Source: Apis mellifera
Lineage: Eukaryota; Arthropoda; Insecta; Hymenoptera; Apidae
Length of the DNA stretch: 64,000 bases
Direction of reading: 5' to 3'
Assembly: GCF_003254395.2 (NCBI RefSeq)
Contig: NC_037641.1
Coordinates: forward strand, 5,066,001-5,130,000
The stretch's first letter is position 1. Each line of letters starts with the position of its first letter. Under the pieces are notes generated by a model, which worked only from the letters and a program-made list of their open reading frames with translations, had not been told where the DNA came from and made no database searches. Made by a program: the position numbers and the translations under genes. Below, in pieces: positions 14,323 through 28,308 of this stretch.

Positions 14323-14531
14323 GAAGCATCGTCTCGCATGGACCGGAAGTGACGTTGGTGGAACAGTTGGAGAAGTGGTAGAATATACTTTGCTAGAGCA
14401 AATTTTATTTATTTTTTTTTTTTTTTCAGTTTTTGAAGTATCGTCTCGTGCGGACCGGAAGTGGCGTCGATGGAACAGTTGGAGAAGTGGTAGAATATAC
14501 TTTGTTAGAGCAAATTTTATTTATTTTTTTT
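14323..14531. repeat. 112-bp tandem duplication carrying ETS-type sites
   Basis: Two adjacent copies start at GAAGCATCGTCTCG (14323) and GAAGTATCGTCTCG (14435), each running through AACAGTTGGAGAAGTGGTAG to a T-rich tail. They differ at only a few bases before the tail. Each holds ACCGGAAGTG (14342-14351 and 14454-14463), a consensus ETS-factor site. The duplication sits at the right edge of a GC-rich block. Confidence 0.85.
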
Positions 14532-15174
14532 TATGTTTTTTTAAACTTTTGTGGGTGGTTGATTCTTTGAAAAAAGGATTGATAGGGTCAATTTGATACG
14601 AGTAAGAAAGAAATACGATTCTTTTTTAGTTTGGTGAAATATTTGCGAATCAGAATTTTCGTTTCGGGAATATTATCTATCGTAATTAGTTTTGAATTAC
14701 CGGCTACGCGTAAAACAATCGAGTTCCAGACGATTTTAATGCATTATCCTTAAGTATTCTATCGGCAATCGAACCACGGTTACGATAATCGTAGAAGTTT
14801 TAATTGAGTGGAGTGGGAATGGAAAAGGGGAAATGGTAGAAAAGAGTAAGGAAAAACGAAAATGGTAGAAATTCTCGATTGTGTTTCGATTTCTGTTTTT
14901 CAAAAAAAGAAAAGAGAGAGGACTTGCATAAAAATAACAATCAATAGAAATAGAATATCGCAATATCGAGATAAATGAATGGTGGAATTCATTTCTTGCG
15001 AATAATTTCAAGGAAAAATAATCGTAGCAATCTTCTTTAGGATCGAGATTCAAATATCAATATTCTCTTTAAGTATTTAATGATGGATTTTTATGCAGAT
15101 TTTTATTAAAATGTGTTCAAATGTTTAACTAATGTTACAGATTACGAATGGATCTGTCCAGTGACCCACATTTT

Positions 15175-15207
15175 TTCCTGGAAATGCGTATTAGGTTCTT
15201 CCAGGAA
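15175..15207. promoter_or_regulatory. Paired STAT-type motifs
   Basis: TTCCTGGAA (15175-15183) and TTCCAGGAA (15199-15207) both fit TTCNNNGAA and lie 24 bp apart start to start. Confidence 0.3.
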
Positions 15208-18200
15208 TCTCGTCTGTCACTTGTCTGGGAATTTGGGATAGGTCAGTGAGATAAGGCGCGAACGAGAGGTCCGAATAAACAACAAAGAGAAAGATAGTAA
15301 ATGAACAAAAATTACCTTTCTCTTTACACGACGATATCTCGGCAACCGGAAGTCGTATCGGGATAAACGAAAAAGAGTTTTATAGGGCAAGATTTTGCGC
15401 TTCCAACGATCGTTCACTCGTTGACCAAAAGTCATTATTCTCGAAGTTACAACGGTTTAAAGTTTCCCTAATTTTAATATGACTTTAATCGAGCCTTAAG
15501 ATAAATTTTAGTTACCTTAAAAGCAATTTTTTTATTTTCTATTTAAAGAATTAACTCTTTAAATATTCGAAGCCAAAAATAATCTTGCTCGTGTAATAAA
15601 TATATGCAAATCATTATATATATGTGATACAAAAAAATATACATCTCCATATATGAGTTAGGAAAGATTTTATATTTCTCAAGGCTCGTGATGATTCTTT
15701 AAAAGAATTATCTTTCCCCTGAAGAAAAATATTAACATAAATCTCGTAATAAGAATAATTTATTACGAGAAATATGCATCATATTCCAAGAATTAATGTT
15801 AGAATTTTTCTTCGAGTCACTCTCCATCACTTATAAATTTCTTTCTATTCTATTTAGACCGAATAATACGAATAATACGTTCGTTGAAAATTCGAGAAGA
15901 TAGAAGGACGTGGCTTCGAAGAACGGAACGGCTTATTAAAGCATTTGTCATTTCACGCTTTAATAGCCATGCTCTTATTAGGTTGTTAAGGCAGAATTTG
16001 CTACCGTTATGCTCTCCCTCGTCATTAGGGGCGAGCTTTCACGGAGGCTGGCCGAGCGTACCGGAATAAAATGAGAAATAAGCGAACGAGAATGCTTTAA
16101 ACCCTGTATCTCGATGAAACAGTCCTCGATTAATACCTGAATACAATTTCCTATCCATTTATTCGAACTAAAATTCCCCTACTTTAAACTCTATTCTATC
16201 TTCTTTCTTCCAAAAAAAAATCGTGCAATCAAAATTCATCATAATATTAAAATTTCAAATTACAAAAATTAAATGGTCGATCGATCGGAACGAAAACGAA
16301 AACGTGTGCGCGATATAATATTTGATTTTGAATTGATTTGGCCGAAAAAGATGTAAGATCGATGGACGTTAAGGAGATCGAGGATTTTCTGACTTTCTGA
16401 TCCAAACGATAGATTTATTTTCACGACAGCGAATCCGTGGCGGGCGTTTTAAAAATCAATCGGCGTGGCAGACACTCGATTCGATTTCCGCTACACGGTC
16501 TTATTTCCATAATGCCCGGAGGATTCGCCGATGCATCCAGAGCGATCTGTCACGATCGGAAATTCAATATAACGATTTGCTAAAAATCTAAAAAAAAAAA
16601 AAAGGAAAAAAAATCCGTAAAAGATACGAGAAACGAAAAATCCAATATCGTCGATTCCAAGCACAGTTTGTTTCTCTTCGAAAAAACTTTCCTCGAGGAA
16701 TTCTCGAAAATCTTTCTACAAAAAAAGAAAGAGAAAATCGCGTTCCTCTTTAATAAAATCCTCTTTTCTATTTTTGAAGAATAGAATTTGAGTTCAGAGA
16801 AGGGGAAAGAAGTTATTTTTAATTGACCGTTGAAGAAATAAGAATACAATTTTGATCATTTTATCAAGGCACGACATTTCTATCCAAATATCAATCTTGA
16901 AACTAGTTTTTTCCCTAGAATCATTTAGGGATTTGTGCACGCGTTATCGACAAAAGACGGTGGACGCGCGTATAAACGCGTATTCACGGATGGTCATATT
17001 TCAGAATCCCTTTCTGCAGTTTGAAAGGGAGGCTGCAGCCACCCCTTAGCCGCACGAAAATCAGGACAAAGAGGCATTTTGCCGTAACGCGATACATCAC
17101 GTCGCGGGGGTGGTTGGCTCGAAAAAAGAAAAGGAAGAAATGCAAGAAGAATTGGAAAGAGGAGGAACAGGATTTTCTGTGTCACCGATTTAATCCCACT
17201 GCGTGATCCTACTTTCGACGCCGCTCCAACGAAATATTTCCTTAAAGGAGACAGGAAGGCATTAAAGACTTGTGAGTTTTTCACGACTTTCTAAACTCGT
17301 CTTTTTTTCTTTTTTTTTTTTTTTTCGAAAGAAATTATAGATTCCATACCTGTAATATATATATCGTATTAAATTTTTAATTGCACTCCATAATTGGGGG
17401 TCCATATTGGATCGTATTAAATTTTTATAAATAAAAATAGATTGTGTCGTGTATAATATATCAAATAGTGTATACGTATATTGATATAAATTACAAAAAA
17501 CCGATAAGATAGTTCATAAAACTTGAAGCCGCGAGTCGTCAATGTAGCGTCAATCCTAGATATTACTACTTGAATTCATTGCGACAGTATCTTTTTATCA
17601 ATTTATAGATATGGAATCTCGAATAGACTAGTTACATAAATTCTAGAGAACTGGATTCAAAATCCATATGAATCCAACTTATATAAATCCACCTATCATC
17701 CATTTGTTAAAAAAACAAAAATCAACGAAACGATTTTAAATTTTAATTCAATCTATCATCTTTATTAATATTCCTTGAATTTATATTATCGCTTCTTTTC
17801 TTAATACTTAAATTAATACGTACACACTCATAGCTTGATCAATATATAATTTTAAATACGTTTGCTCATCGATGAAACGTAAAATCGATCGGCAATCGAA
17901 TACGACCAGCTAAAATATTCGACACAAGTGAATCTCTATACGTACGTAGGTTCGGCGAAATCGATGAAGCCCCCGTTTACGATTCTCCCATTGGTCACGG
18001 ATATGAAATATGGTCGGGCACGAGAGTGCACGGAGCTGGCCGTAGGTTCCATGGAAACCCGGGACAAGCTACGTTATTACCGGTTCTCTGGCATTTATCT
18101 TCGTCGGACGAAGAGGTGGTATCGAACGAAAGCCACGAGAATCGACGATCAACAATGAAGAAAAGACGCCTCGAAGGAGGGATTGGCGTCTTTTTTCTAA

Positions 18201-18297
18201 TCGTGGTAAATTGATTCGGTCGTGACTGATTCCCTTTGCTGGTGGAGGAAGCTCGTCGAAAAGGGTGAACCGGCGAGACGTGGCAAAAGGGGTGACA

Positions 18298-18379
18298 TGA
18301 CGTCACGTTTAACTTTAACTGGCGTTATTTTTACCCTTTGTGTGAGCGCACATCCACGGTTGAAAAAGTGATGACGTAA
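18298..18379. promoter_or_regulatory. CRE-type motif pair
   Basis: A palindromic TGACGTCA lies at 18298-18305 and a TGACGTAA at 18372-18379, 74 bp apart. These are consensus CREB/ATF-type sites; occupancy is unknown. Confidence 0.35.
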
Positions 18380-21300
18380 AACGGAAAATTCCGATCCAGA
18401 TTGCTGGACTCGTCAAGTTTGGCTTTTTTAGATGTTTTTATTTTTTAATCGTGTCTTATATTTGTCGATATTTCGTTCTTTTTTTTTTTTTTGATATTGA
18501 ATTAATGAAAGAGTAATATAGGGTTTAAAACAAGAATGATAATATTCGAGAAGGTGTTGTGCTTTTAAACTCTTGCTTTTAGTCGTTTTGACTCGCAAAT
18601 TGTGGCATTATAATTTATTTACCAAGTAGAATTCGGATATCGAAGCGAAAGGGGCGATAATACAAAGTTGGGATATTACAAAAGAAAGAGATTCGAGCGA
18701 GGAACGATTTAATATCCTCCGCGGAGCAAAAGGATTTTACGGTGGTAATATATTGAGTGGAAAACATTTCAACAAAATTGTGTAGTGAAGTACGAGAGCG
18801 TTCGAGTGAAGGGAATTTAATCAAGTGCGCTTTTAATAGCAAGTTCAGAGTTATGTTCAATGAACTCTCTTACGTTCGGTAGCTATTATTGTTTCTTTGA
18901 GATTCCATCACAAATATGTATACATATATTTAAAATTAAAATATTTAAAAAATTGATAAAAATTGATTAAGAAAGAAATAAATCACCCAATGAATCTTTT
19001 CTTTGAATTTCGTTACTTCGATACTTTATATTTTATAGTCAAAAGAATTTTTCTTTCGTTGATAAATTTATTCCTTTCCTTAACAATCTCCATCATTATT
19101 ATTATATTATCCACAGCAAGAAATGTATATATATATTTGTTTCGTAGAAAACTATTCAATTTCCACCGCGAATATTTCATTACGAATAATAATATAATAA
19201 AAATCAAGAGCTAATTTCAGATAAGACACCTTATATCTTATCTCTCTCTCTCTCCTTTCCCTTTTTCTCTTAGAAAATTTTCCCAGATTTCGTCGTTCCT
19301 CTGTCAAATACGGGCGTAATAGGATGTGCTTGTCGGGACTAATGGGCCGTGAACGCATACACAATCCCGCGGGAGGGTGGGAGAGCGCCCGAAGGGGATG
19401 GTCGACAAAGGAGATCGAAGGAAAACTTGGGTCTGGCGACGACGCACAGGTGGAATTAATCGGTCCTTCGAATCGATCCGGCAAATTCTATTTCTCCGCC
19501 GGCTGTCGATGTTATCGTTAACGCGGAAATATTGTGCAGTCAGCTTTCGTGCTCGAGCTGAAACGATTCTGTTACACGCGACACCAAGCCGTGAACGCGT
19601 CCCCGGATATCTTTTGAACGATGTTCGAGCCCAGGAAACGGCCGACTTCGGTCGTTGCTCGATACGTGATTCTCAACTGGACGGATGATTCAATGGATCG
19701 TGGAAGAATTCATTTTTTTCTTCTTTTCTATTTCGAATAATGTTTCGTGAAAGTGATACTTATACTATGGCATATCTTGTATTTGTACATTTCCACAAGA
19801 AAAAGAAAGAAATTTACGTTGTATAAATCCATGGATATCCTTCCAGATTCCAGAGAAATTTGGAACGCAAAATTCTCGAAAATTCTCGTAAAGAGAAAAT
19901 TACTACAATTTATTTAAAAAAAGAAAAGAAAAAGAAATTATAAATAAAAATTGCATCACTTGGAGAGAACATGTTTAGAGATAATTGCAAGGGGAAAAGG
20001 ATTAAACGATGGTGGAAACGAGATCGTTTCCAGTAACGGAAGTAACAAAACACAGGAAGAACGATGTCTCGGATCGGCTGATCGCGGGAAATGCGATTGC
20101 TTTCGTGGCATTTCCGGGATTCGATGAAAGACAATTTTTCTACCGGATTGGGGAGGAGAGGTTGGAGTTGGGGGAGGTTGAAGGGTGGTCTAATCTCGAA
20201 CACAAACCGTAACAAGTCGCCGAGGGAGTTCGCGTCAATTTTACCTTTTTCATCCTCGAACTGGCAAAATAGAAAGATAATCCCACGGGTCTGGTCTTGT
20301 CTGGTGGAAGTAGGAAGGGAGAGGAGAACGTGATTTTTCAACGGGGGAAAGGAAGAAGGAAATATCTCGAAATCCTGTTACATTTTAATCCAACGCGTTT
20401 AGTTCGACGGATTATTAGCTGCGATCTACGATAATATCTTGACGAAAGAAATCCAACACTTTGGTCTTTTCGAATCTAGATTTTTTTTCTTTTGTCATTT
20501 TGCAATTTTAGAAATATATACAGAACGATACATCTCAATGTTCGTTTCTTAAAAGTTTAATTAAAAATTCCGGTGTTAGAACGCGTGAATGTTTAATGTT
20601 TCTTTTTTCTTTTTTTCTTGAATATACTTTTTTAGTCGATAGCCGGTTGGAAGGTCTATCTACTTCAATATTTCATTTCAGACCGTGGCCGTTTCACGGA
20701 AAGAAAGAAGCCGGGAGATGCTGACTAAGACCTCTCCCTACGTACTCTATCTAATCTCCTTTAGTCGAGCCATCAACCCTCTGTTCATCATCCTCTTCCT
20801 CGACCGTTCACGAACAATGAATCCGAGTATTTAACCGACGAAGAAAGTGCTACAACGTTCGATAACCGCGCGAAATCTTGATCGATCGATCCGGTTAATC
20901 GTTGTCCAAGGTAAGATATTTTTTAACAAACGCGTTTCGTGTTCGTTAGAAACATAATGGAATAATTCACGATCGTCCTTTTCTTTTTATAATTAATACA
21001 TAAAAATACATCTCTCTCTCTCGTAAGAGATGATACAACGCTTTATTTTTAAATCAAGATGGCCGATTGATGGAAATTAGAATAGAAAATCTTCAATCTT
21101 TATTAATGTCAACGATGACAGATCGCTCGTGTCACTTCTGTCCTATTATTCTAACCATTGAAAATTTTCATTGCAGAAGAATTCCTAAGAATTTCCTCTA
21201 CACGACAAAACAAAAATCATTTCCCTTCTGGGAATATCGTCGTATAATAATTTCAAAAATCAAATATAAAATATCCATGTATCATAATTTAATTATTGAA

Positions 21301-23998
21301 AAGAAAAAAATAACAATTTGAAATCGCTCCTCGAATCGTCCCTCCTCCAAGTAAGAATTTTAATAATTCCATTCGAATCGGGGGGGGAGGAGAGATCGTG
21401 ATGGCGCGCGAGGGATCAGGGGATCCTGATTCTGGCGTTTCGAATGGAAGGAAAGCAACCGGTTGAAATATAAAGTGCTTACACGCGGGCTTTGCTTGCA
21501 TAATGGCTCGTTTGCGCGAGAAATGGCAGCAATTTCGAGGGGAATTGCGGGCCAGGGTAATCTGGAAATAAAATCTTGCGAATTCTGGGGCTGGTTGAAA
21601 AGTGGAAAAAAGAGGAGGAGGAGGAAGGGAAGCACGTGGCGGAGATCGGGATAGAGAATCGCTATCGTCGAACGATTAAACGTTCGTGGATCGTCGCGTG
21701 TTCGTGTTCGTGGTTGAAGAAACGAAACCGCGACATCGTCGGTGGTTTCGCGAGAAAGCATGACGAGTACAAGCGTGTAATTCGCGGCACGACTCGTCAG
21801 GGGAATTTCATTCCGCGACCGTATCATAAATTCTTCCTTTTATCCGAGTGTCGAGTTCTCTCTCCCCCCTTTGAAGAATTATTTCGAGTTACGTATAAGT
21901 ATAAAAATAAAGAAAGGAAGGAAGTAGAGATAATTTTAGAGGAAGAGTAAGGGAGGATAGAGAGATGGTTATCTTTTGAATTCAAGAAAAGTAATCGATA
22001 TTTTTTTTACAGAGTTAAATTATCGAGAAAAATGTATGGAAGGGGAATTTTTAAATATCTATATTCGTTTATCTTAATTGTTCGGAAATTATTCGACATT
22101 GAGATTTATCTTTATCCTATGGTAATTTTGATAAATTTTAAAATTGCAAAAAGGCAAAAAATTTGGAAGTCAGATTTTTTTGAAGAACGCGAAAAATATT
22201 TCTCGATTCTTCATCGCGAATTTTCGCGTACCCTCGTTTAATCGTAAGCGCTAGGTCGACAAAATAATTTTATTTCTATTAACGCGCTATCTGGCAATCT
22301 CGTGTTAATTGTTAGGTCGAATAGGAAACTGGTACGATAGCGCGAAATGTCGTTCCCATTATACAGCGTTATGCAATAAATGGCCAAGGCAACAATTCCA
22401 CGGAAAACGCGTCCAGTTCGGCCACGTACAACGCTATTTCGATTCAATTATCTATTTCTTGGAACTTGAAACACTATCTTATCTATCGGATAATCAAGAA
22501 AATTCTGTTACTTTCTACGAAGAGAAATAAATAATCGTTTATAAAACTCGTCCAAGTTGGAAACGTAAGATCTTCGTTCTTTAAAAAAAAAAAAAAGAGC
22601 TAAAATCTCAGATGGTAATAAGTTTAAAGTATAGTGTATTATAAGAGAGAGTTAGTAAAATATAGAGTACACCTTAGGTCTCTTTTTAACGCGTTTCATC
22701 CATTTTTAAAAAAACCTCCAACAATTCTAAGAATATATTCCTCTTCTTCTTTTATTAAATCAAATCGATTCTTGTGTATCTATCTACTACTACTTTGAGA
22801 CAACTTTCATCGTTTGTACGTATAAAAAAAAGATCCAGAAGTATATCGAACTCGATCTCGTCGTCTGAATAAACGAGAATTCCGCGTTAACACGGCGTTA
22901 AGCGAATTAATTCACGCACGAGATAAAGAGTATCTCTTTCTTTCTCTCTCTCTCTCTCCTCTCTCCTCCACCATGATCTTAAACCGAGAGAAGACTTAAG
23001 GTAACGTATCTCGCGCTGGTTTGCATACGTTGCAACGTTTAATTCTGCACGAGACGCTAATTAATACGTGTCTCGTCGAGAGTCGCGTAAACATTGCCTT
23101 ATACCACGGTGCAATTAACATCCTGCATAATTTAAACGGCTCGACCGTGTGTCGCCCTCTACCACCACCAGTCAGATCCACCATCATTTTTCTTTCTCAT
23201 TTATTATCTTACCGTAGGAAGAACCGAGCGCAACGAGGTTAAAATGCAAAGAGGAGAGGAACCACGCTTCCACCTGGAGCGAAAGAGAAAAGAAGGAAAA
23301 CGATAAACATACTTTGGTCAATCGTACGGAAAATAATTGAGATATAAAGCGGGAAATCGTGCGGATTTGATCCGCGACGGGAGGATTGGTCGGGCAAAGG
23401 TGCAATTAATCGAAGGTGTTCGCGCGTTTCGATCTTCCGGTGGAAGGAAAACGAGGGACTCCCCTCCTCCCCTCCTTTTGGCCGTGTTCCAGATACGTAA
23501 AGAGGAATTGCGTATATAGCCTTTCCGGAAAGAAGATCGTAATAACGATAGGCCGTGATTCAGTATCGATCCTTGTAAGGAAATCGTGCATTCGCCGATA
23601 TATATCTCGAAAGAATATTTGGCACGTTTTCTTTTATATATATCAGCCATCAAACGTAGGAAAGAAAATTATTATTTTTTTAAAAGAAAACACGATCATA
23701 CCTAATACAATAAATTAAAAAATTAATGGAGAGAAAATCTCTGATCTCCTAAAATCGCAGTGCATAAATAATTATCCTCGAATCGAAGAAACACGACACC
23801 TGCCTTCCTCGAAATTTGCCTTTGTCCATCGATGGATAAACTTTCGCGCATCCCCCTCCTCCCCCGATTTTAATTACGAAAACGTAGCGTGTCAGTTTGG
23901 ACGCGGCAAGCTCGTAGACGTTATTACGCTTAATTATGAAACGTGTTTCTCGATAACGAGGTGGCGCGTTCTCCAGCCATTGAACTCGAACCCCATTA

Positions 23999-24025
23999 GT
24001 CCTCGTCGTCGTCGATGACGAGGAC
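23999..24025. repeat. Perfect 9-bp hairpin
   Basis: GTCCTCGTC and GACGAGGAC flank a 9-nt loop. It is CpG-rich and lies within a mixed-composition block. Confidence 0.8.
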
Positions 24026-24065
24026 GTACATTCGACGGATCCTCCACTCTATTGATGCAGAGCGC

Positions 24066-24083
24066 AGAGAGAGAGAGAGAGAG
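24066..24083. repeat. GA microsatellite
   Basis: This is a GA dinucleotide run followed by GGGA-type purine repeats to about 24100. Confidence 0.9.
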
Positions 24084-26736
24084 GGAGGGAAAGGGAGAGA
24101 GGATCGATCGATCGAGCGGAGCCGCGAAAGGCAACCCAGGTAACCCTGTTAGCCGCGTGGAAAGCGTATCCATTACCGATCCCTGTACACACCGAGAACG
24201 GCGCGGAAACACGGCCAGGGTCGACGGCTCGTGTTTTAGGTCAGCACGGTTGTTTCGTTTAATTTACTACGAAAGGCGATCGAGGCGAGAACCGTGGAAC
24301 TGTGCCATCGACCAAAGGAAATCACCCTTAACCCTTTCGACCCGACCACTTTTCCTCCGCTCCTTTCCATTTTTCAACCACCTCTCGCTCGAGTGTCCGT
24401 TTAAATAATTTTAAAAGATCAATGTAATTGATGTGGGATGAGTCAATCGAGGGTGATTGATAAAATTCATCTATTTTTTTTTTGTTTTAATTAAAAGAAT
24501 TAATTGGAAGGTTTGAGGATGAGTCGATTGAGATTAAGAATTAAATGGAGCGATAAAATTTGCTTAGTCATTAAGGAGTCATTGTATCAGCTAAGGTGTT
24601 CGAATGTCTGTTGCACGCTTTCTATTGCGATGATGATATCTAATCTTCGTAAAGGAGAAGTTTACAGAGCTTCGTTGAAAATTGATTAATTCGAGCTTAG
24701 ATCAATTCGAATATTTTTAACATTCGACCAACGATTTAGGGAAGTAGGGAAAATTAGATTTATATTAAAATAAACTAATGAGAGAAAAAGAAAAAGTGCG
24801 GCGTAATAATAAAATTCAATTTCCTGAAATTCACTTTTTCATCTCCTTATTATATTTTTCCCTTCGCGATAATCCATCATTCCAAGTGCAAAATAAAAAT
24901 AAAAATAAAAAAAAGGAAAAATTCTCGACAAGAATAATAACTCGAGCAAAACAAAATTTAAATCAAGAAAAGAGAGATTCGCATCGTATAAAATTTAAAT
25001 TATAATTTTTCCTTTCAAGCTTCATTTTCCAATTTCAATATCTCTTTAATGAATACACAGTTTTGATCGATTGATTTCTCTATCAAAAAATAAAATCCAT
25101 CTATTATAATATTTTTCTTCCGCAATAAGTAAATGACGAAACAAATCATAATCCACGAATAAAAATGGACGTAAAAATTTCTCGATGTTGATGATCCACG
25201 GTAAAGATATTCCACACGCGTTCAATTAAAAACTCGAGGGACTCTCTGCGCAATTTTCAATGCCGATCCGACGCGGAAAAACCGCGGGCGGGGGTCGGGG
25301 ACAAACGTGAAAGAGGAAACGGTGAAAAAAGTTGCTTCCTCGGTTTTGGATTTACCTTAATGGACGACTGCGGTTTCGAAACTTTGTCGTGGATGCATAC
25401 TAATTTTTATCATTCGTTCATTTCCTCCCCCTTTCGCTCGAAACCAACCAGCTTTTCACGGAGGCGCGCGCTTTCAACGTTCGAAAGAGGCGATGACCGG
25501 TCAAAGAATCGGTGGGAAAAGACGCGTCCATCCCTTTTTTCCCTTCCCTTTCACCCATCCGTTCGGGGGTTAAATCGAAATGAAGCGTGTAACTGCCGAC
25601 TCTTAGCAAATTAAAGATGGATGCTGTGCTTTCGTTCGATTTTGAGAATCGAAACGATGTTATATTTTTTATGTTTAACGAGATTCAATGGATGATGATG
25701 ATGATGATGTGATTTACTGTGTTAATTTTAAAGTTTTCTCTAAATGATTATGACAGTTTCCTAAACTTTCTGAATTTGAATTAATTTGAATTTAGAAATT
25801 GATTATTCTTAACGTGAAATCAGTATTATATTTAATATCCAATTATTATCTATGAATAATTCCTTCCTGTAATTGTATGTGATCAAGAATGAGTCAACTA
25901 ATTTGCAAAATATTTTCCAGGAAACTTGTAACAGAATATTTCGAATCGACACTTAGGTTAACTTTTGATTCATGCGTAGCAAATTCACTGATTGCTAGTA
26001 ACACGTAAGGAATGAGTCATTCTTCGCACAAAGATATCTGCAGTTTATTTAAAAACTAACCGACAGTCTTCAACGTTTCATTCATTCTATTTTCTTCTTA
26101 ATGAGAAATTAAACGTCCTAATCTGACACGTTAAACATGTTGTAAAGCTTTTTTTTATCATAATTACTACCGTATAATACATGTCGTAAGTGTATATGAA
26201 TTAAACAGGAATAAATATCTTAAATTAAAAACAATATTACAATATTTCACTTCAACTTTGAAACAAAATTTCGTCACTAATTATTCGTGAACGAATCCAA
26301 GAAAATCTTAGCAAGAACAGGATGCAGTCTTTTTTGATCATCGAGGAACAAATCTGAGATAAATGAAATCGAAAATATCATGACAGAAAAATTTATTCGA
26401 CGATCAGGTAACTGTAGATGAAAAGGATAAGCATTTTAGAAAATGACAGATGGATCTTTTTCAGGATGCTGACACAAGAATGGTTGAAAGGGCAGAATAA
26501 ATATTGCGTTTTTCTTCGACTGTGAAGGAATTTTTTCGTGTACATTGGAAAGACGATTGCCAAAAGCGAACAAAACGTTCGACGAGGGATGAGAGTGTCG
26601 ATGAATTCCATCGTCGACATTTTTGAGAGTGAATCTAACGATTAGAGCCAGTCAGATGTTCACTCGGTTGGAACAGGATTGAAAAGAATGATTCGAGAAA
26701 AGTTCGTATTGTTTCGAAAGAATTTAAGTCAGATTC

Positions 26737-26755
26737 AGAGAGAGAGAGAGAGAGA
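26737..26755. repeat. GA microsatellite
   Basis: This is a short uninterrupted GA dinucleotide run. Confidence 0.9.
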
Positions 26756-28068
26756 CTTTTTCTTCTGTTCAATCGATTTTTAAAATATCGAGGAATCTTT
26801 TCTATGAAGAAATTAATTACAACGAAGGAAAATTAAAAAATTTCAAATCTCGAATTATTTTTTCAAGAAAATCATAAAGATAATTATTATATTTAGCTGA
26901 AGAACAGAATTTTTATTTTAAATTACTTATTTATGAATTTTTTTATGAAACTACGATAAAAATTCTTTAAAAAAAAAAAAAAAGAAGAAAAATATCTATC
27001 CATTCCTATGACCACGCATATATATTTACTCAAGTAAAGATTATCCAGCTGGTGGTTACGTCGTTGATTATCACGGTTACGAAGATTATTTCTTATCATT
27101 AAGCTAAAGATAATGTCAGAAAGAAAAGTAAAAAAATAAAAAAAAAGAAAAAAATAACACACGAGTTACAGTATCGTGCCCCATCGAAGAATCAGAAATA
27201 TTTGTCAATAAATTAAAAATCGAAATTAATCGTGATACAAGAGAATGAAGAAAAGAAAGAAAAGAAATTATTCGTTATTCGAGTTTGTTCACGACAAAGG
27301 TTCCTGGACAAGCTGAGGCCATCAAGTATTTTCGCGAATAGAGACGAACGACCTTACGATTCGGTTAAAGCCGCAACCGCAGTTGTCGGAGGGCTGACCG
27401 ATGTAATCTCGGTGGATCGTTTCCTACGACTTATCAGCCCGTTTTTCTTCCGTTGCATTGTGCCATTTAACTGGCCGGGGAAAAGTTGAAAAAAGAAAAT
27501 CGTAAGAAAGGGACTGGTGATACTTGCAGGTGCGGAGGAAGCGATAAAAACTTGGCAGTAGAAACTCGAGAGATGTGATAATGCGTTTAATTTTTATCTC
27601 ACCCCTTTTCAAAACAAAGTGAAACAAAATATGACGAATATCGTCGATTCTACGTAAAATAAATTCAAATTCTTGAGTAAAAGATCATATATTAATTTAT
27701 ACAATTATAAAATTAATTCGTATCTACCTCAAAGTTACGAAATTTTAATTTTATAAATTTTTGTAAAATTTAAAATCAATCTCATTGCACCTCTTTACGA
27801 TAAATGATCGATGGATCAAGCGTATCAACTACAACTATATACTCGATTGTTACAGGCGTGCAGAAATCTAACGATGAAGCGTGACCATATAACGTCACGG
27901 GTGCATTAAGTGGTTAAAACGGAGCAGGAAGTGGTTCATAATCCTCGTACTACGTGTACACGGTATAAGTATGGCTGGAGAGAGGCTATCCGTATTTTGA
28001 CCATGCGAGAGAGTAGGCAGGCCAGGCCCTGTGGTCGCATCAAACAAGATCATTATCTCTGTTGCTAC

Positions 28069-28090
28069 AGGATCCTCCTAGGATCCTCCT
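28069..28090. repeat. 11-bp tandem repeat
   Basis: AGGATCCTCCT occurs twice in perfect tandem. Confidence 0.9.
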
Positions 28091-28275
28091 TTATCTGTAT
28101 CTGAATAACAGATGGAACAGAGTGGAACTCGGTTTACCGAGAAAAGACCAGTGGCCAGTAAGAAGAAGAGGCTAGAGAGAGATCGCTTTAAAGATGGGGA
28201 GATACGAGGGATAGGAACGAGAAATGGAAAACAAAGTGTTTTTTTTTTTTTATGGTGTTCGAGAAAAAACATTGC

Positions 28276-28304
<29 letters not shown>
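28276..28304. repeat. TA microsatellite
   Basis: This is an uninterrupted TA run of 29 bases. Confidence 0.95.

Positions 28305-28308
<4 letters not shown>

Larger units (their letters stand above)
14600..25640. other. Intron segment, patchwork composition, no gene seen
   Basis: CpG-bearing blocks (near 16930-17260, 17870-18400, 19270-19720, 20640-20920, 21340-21880, 22240-22450, 22840-23640, 23880-24420 and 25230-25620) alternate with AT-rich DNA. The block near 23050-23075 has CGAGAC/GTCTCG arms around TAATTAAT. No recognisable coding sequence was found. Confidence 0.6.

Noticed and set aside
13605..14596. Several overlapping frames of 77-141 codons on both strands
   Set aside because: They arise from CT-rich and GC-rich low-complexity DNA and from the 112-bp duplication. 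None resembles a known protein.
17340..17365. ATATTACAG|GTATGG on the host strand as a ratchet site
   Set aside because: The pyrimidine tract is alternating TA and the donor is poor.
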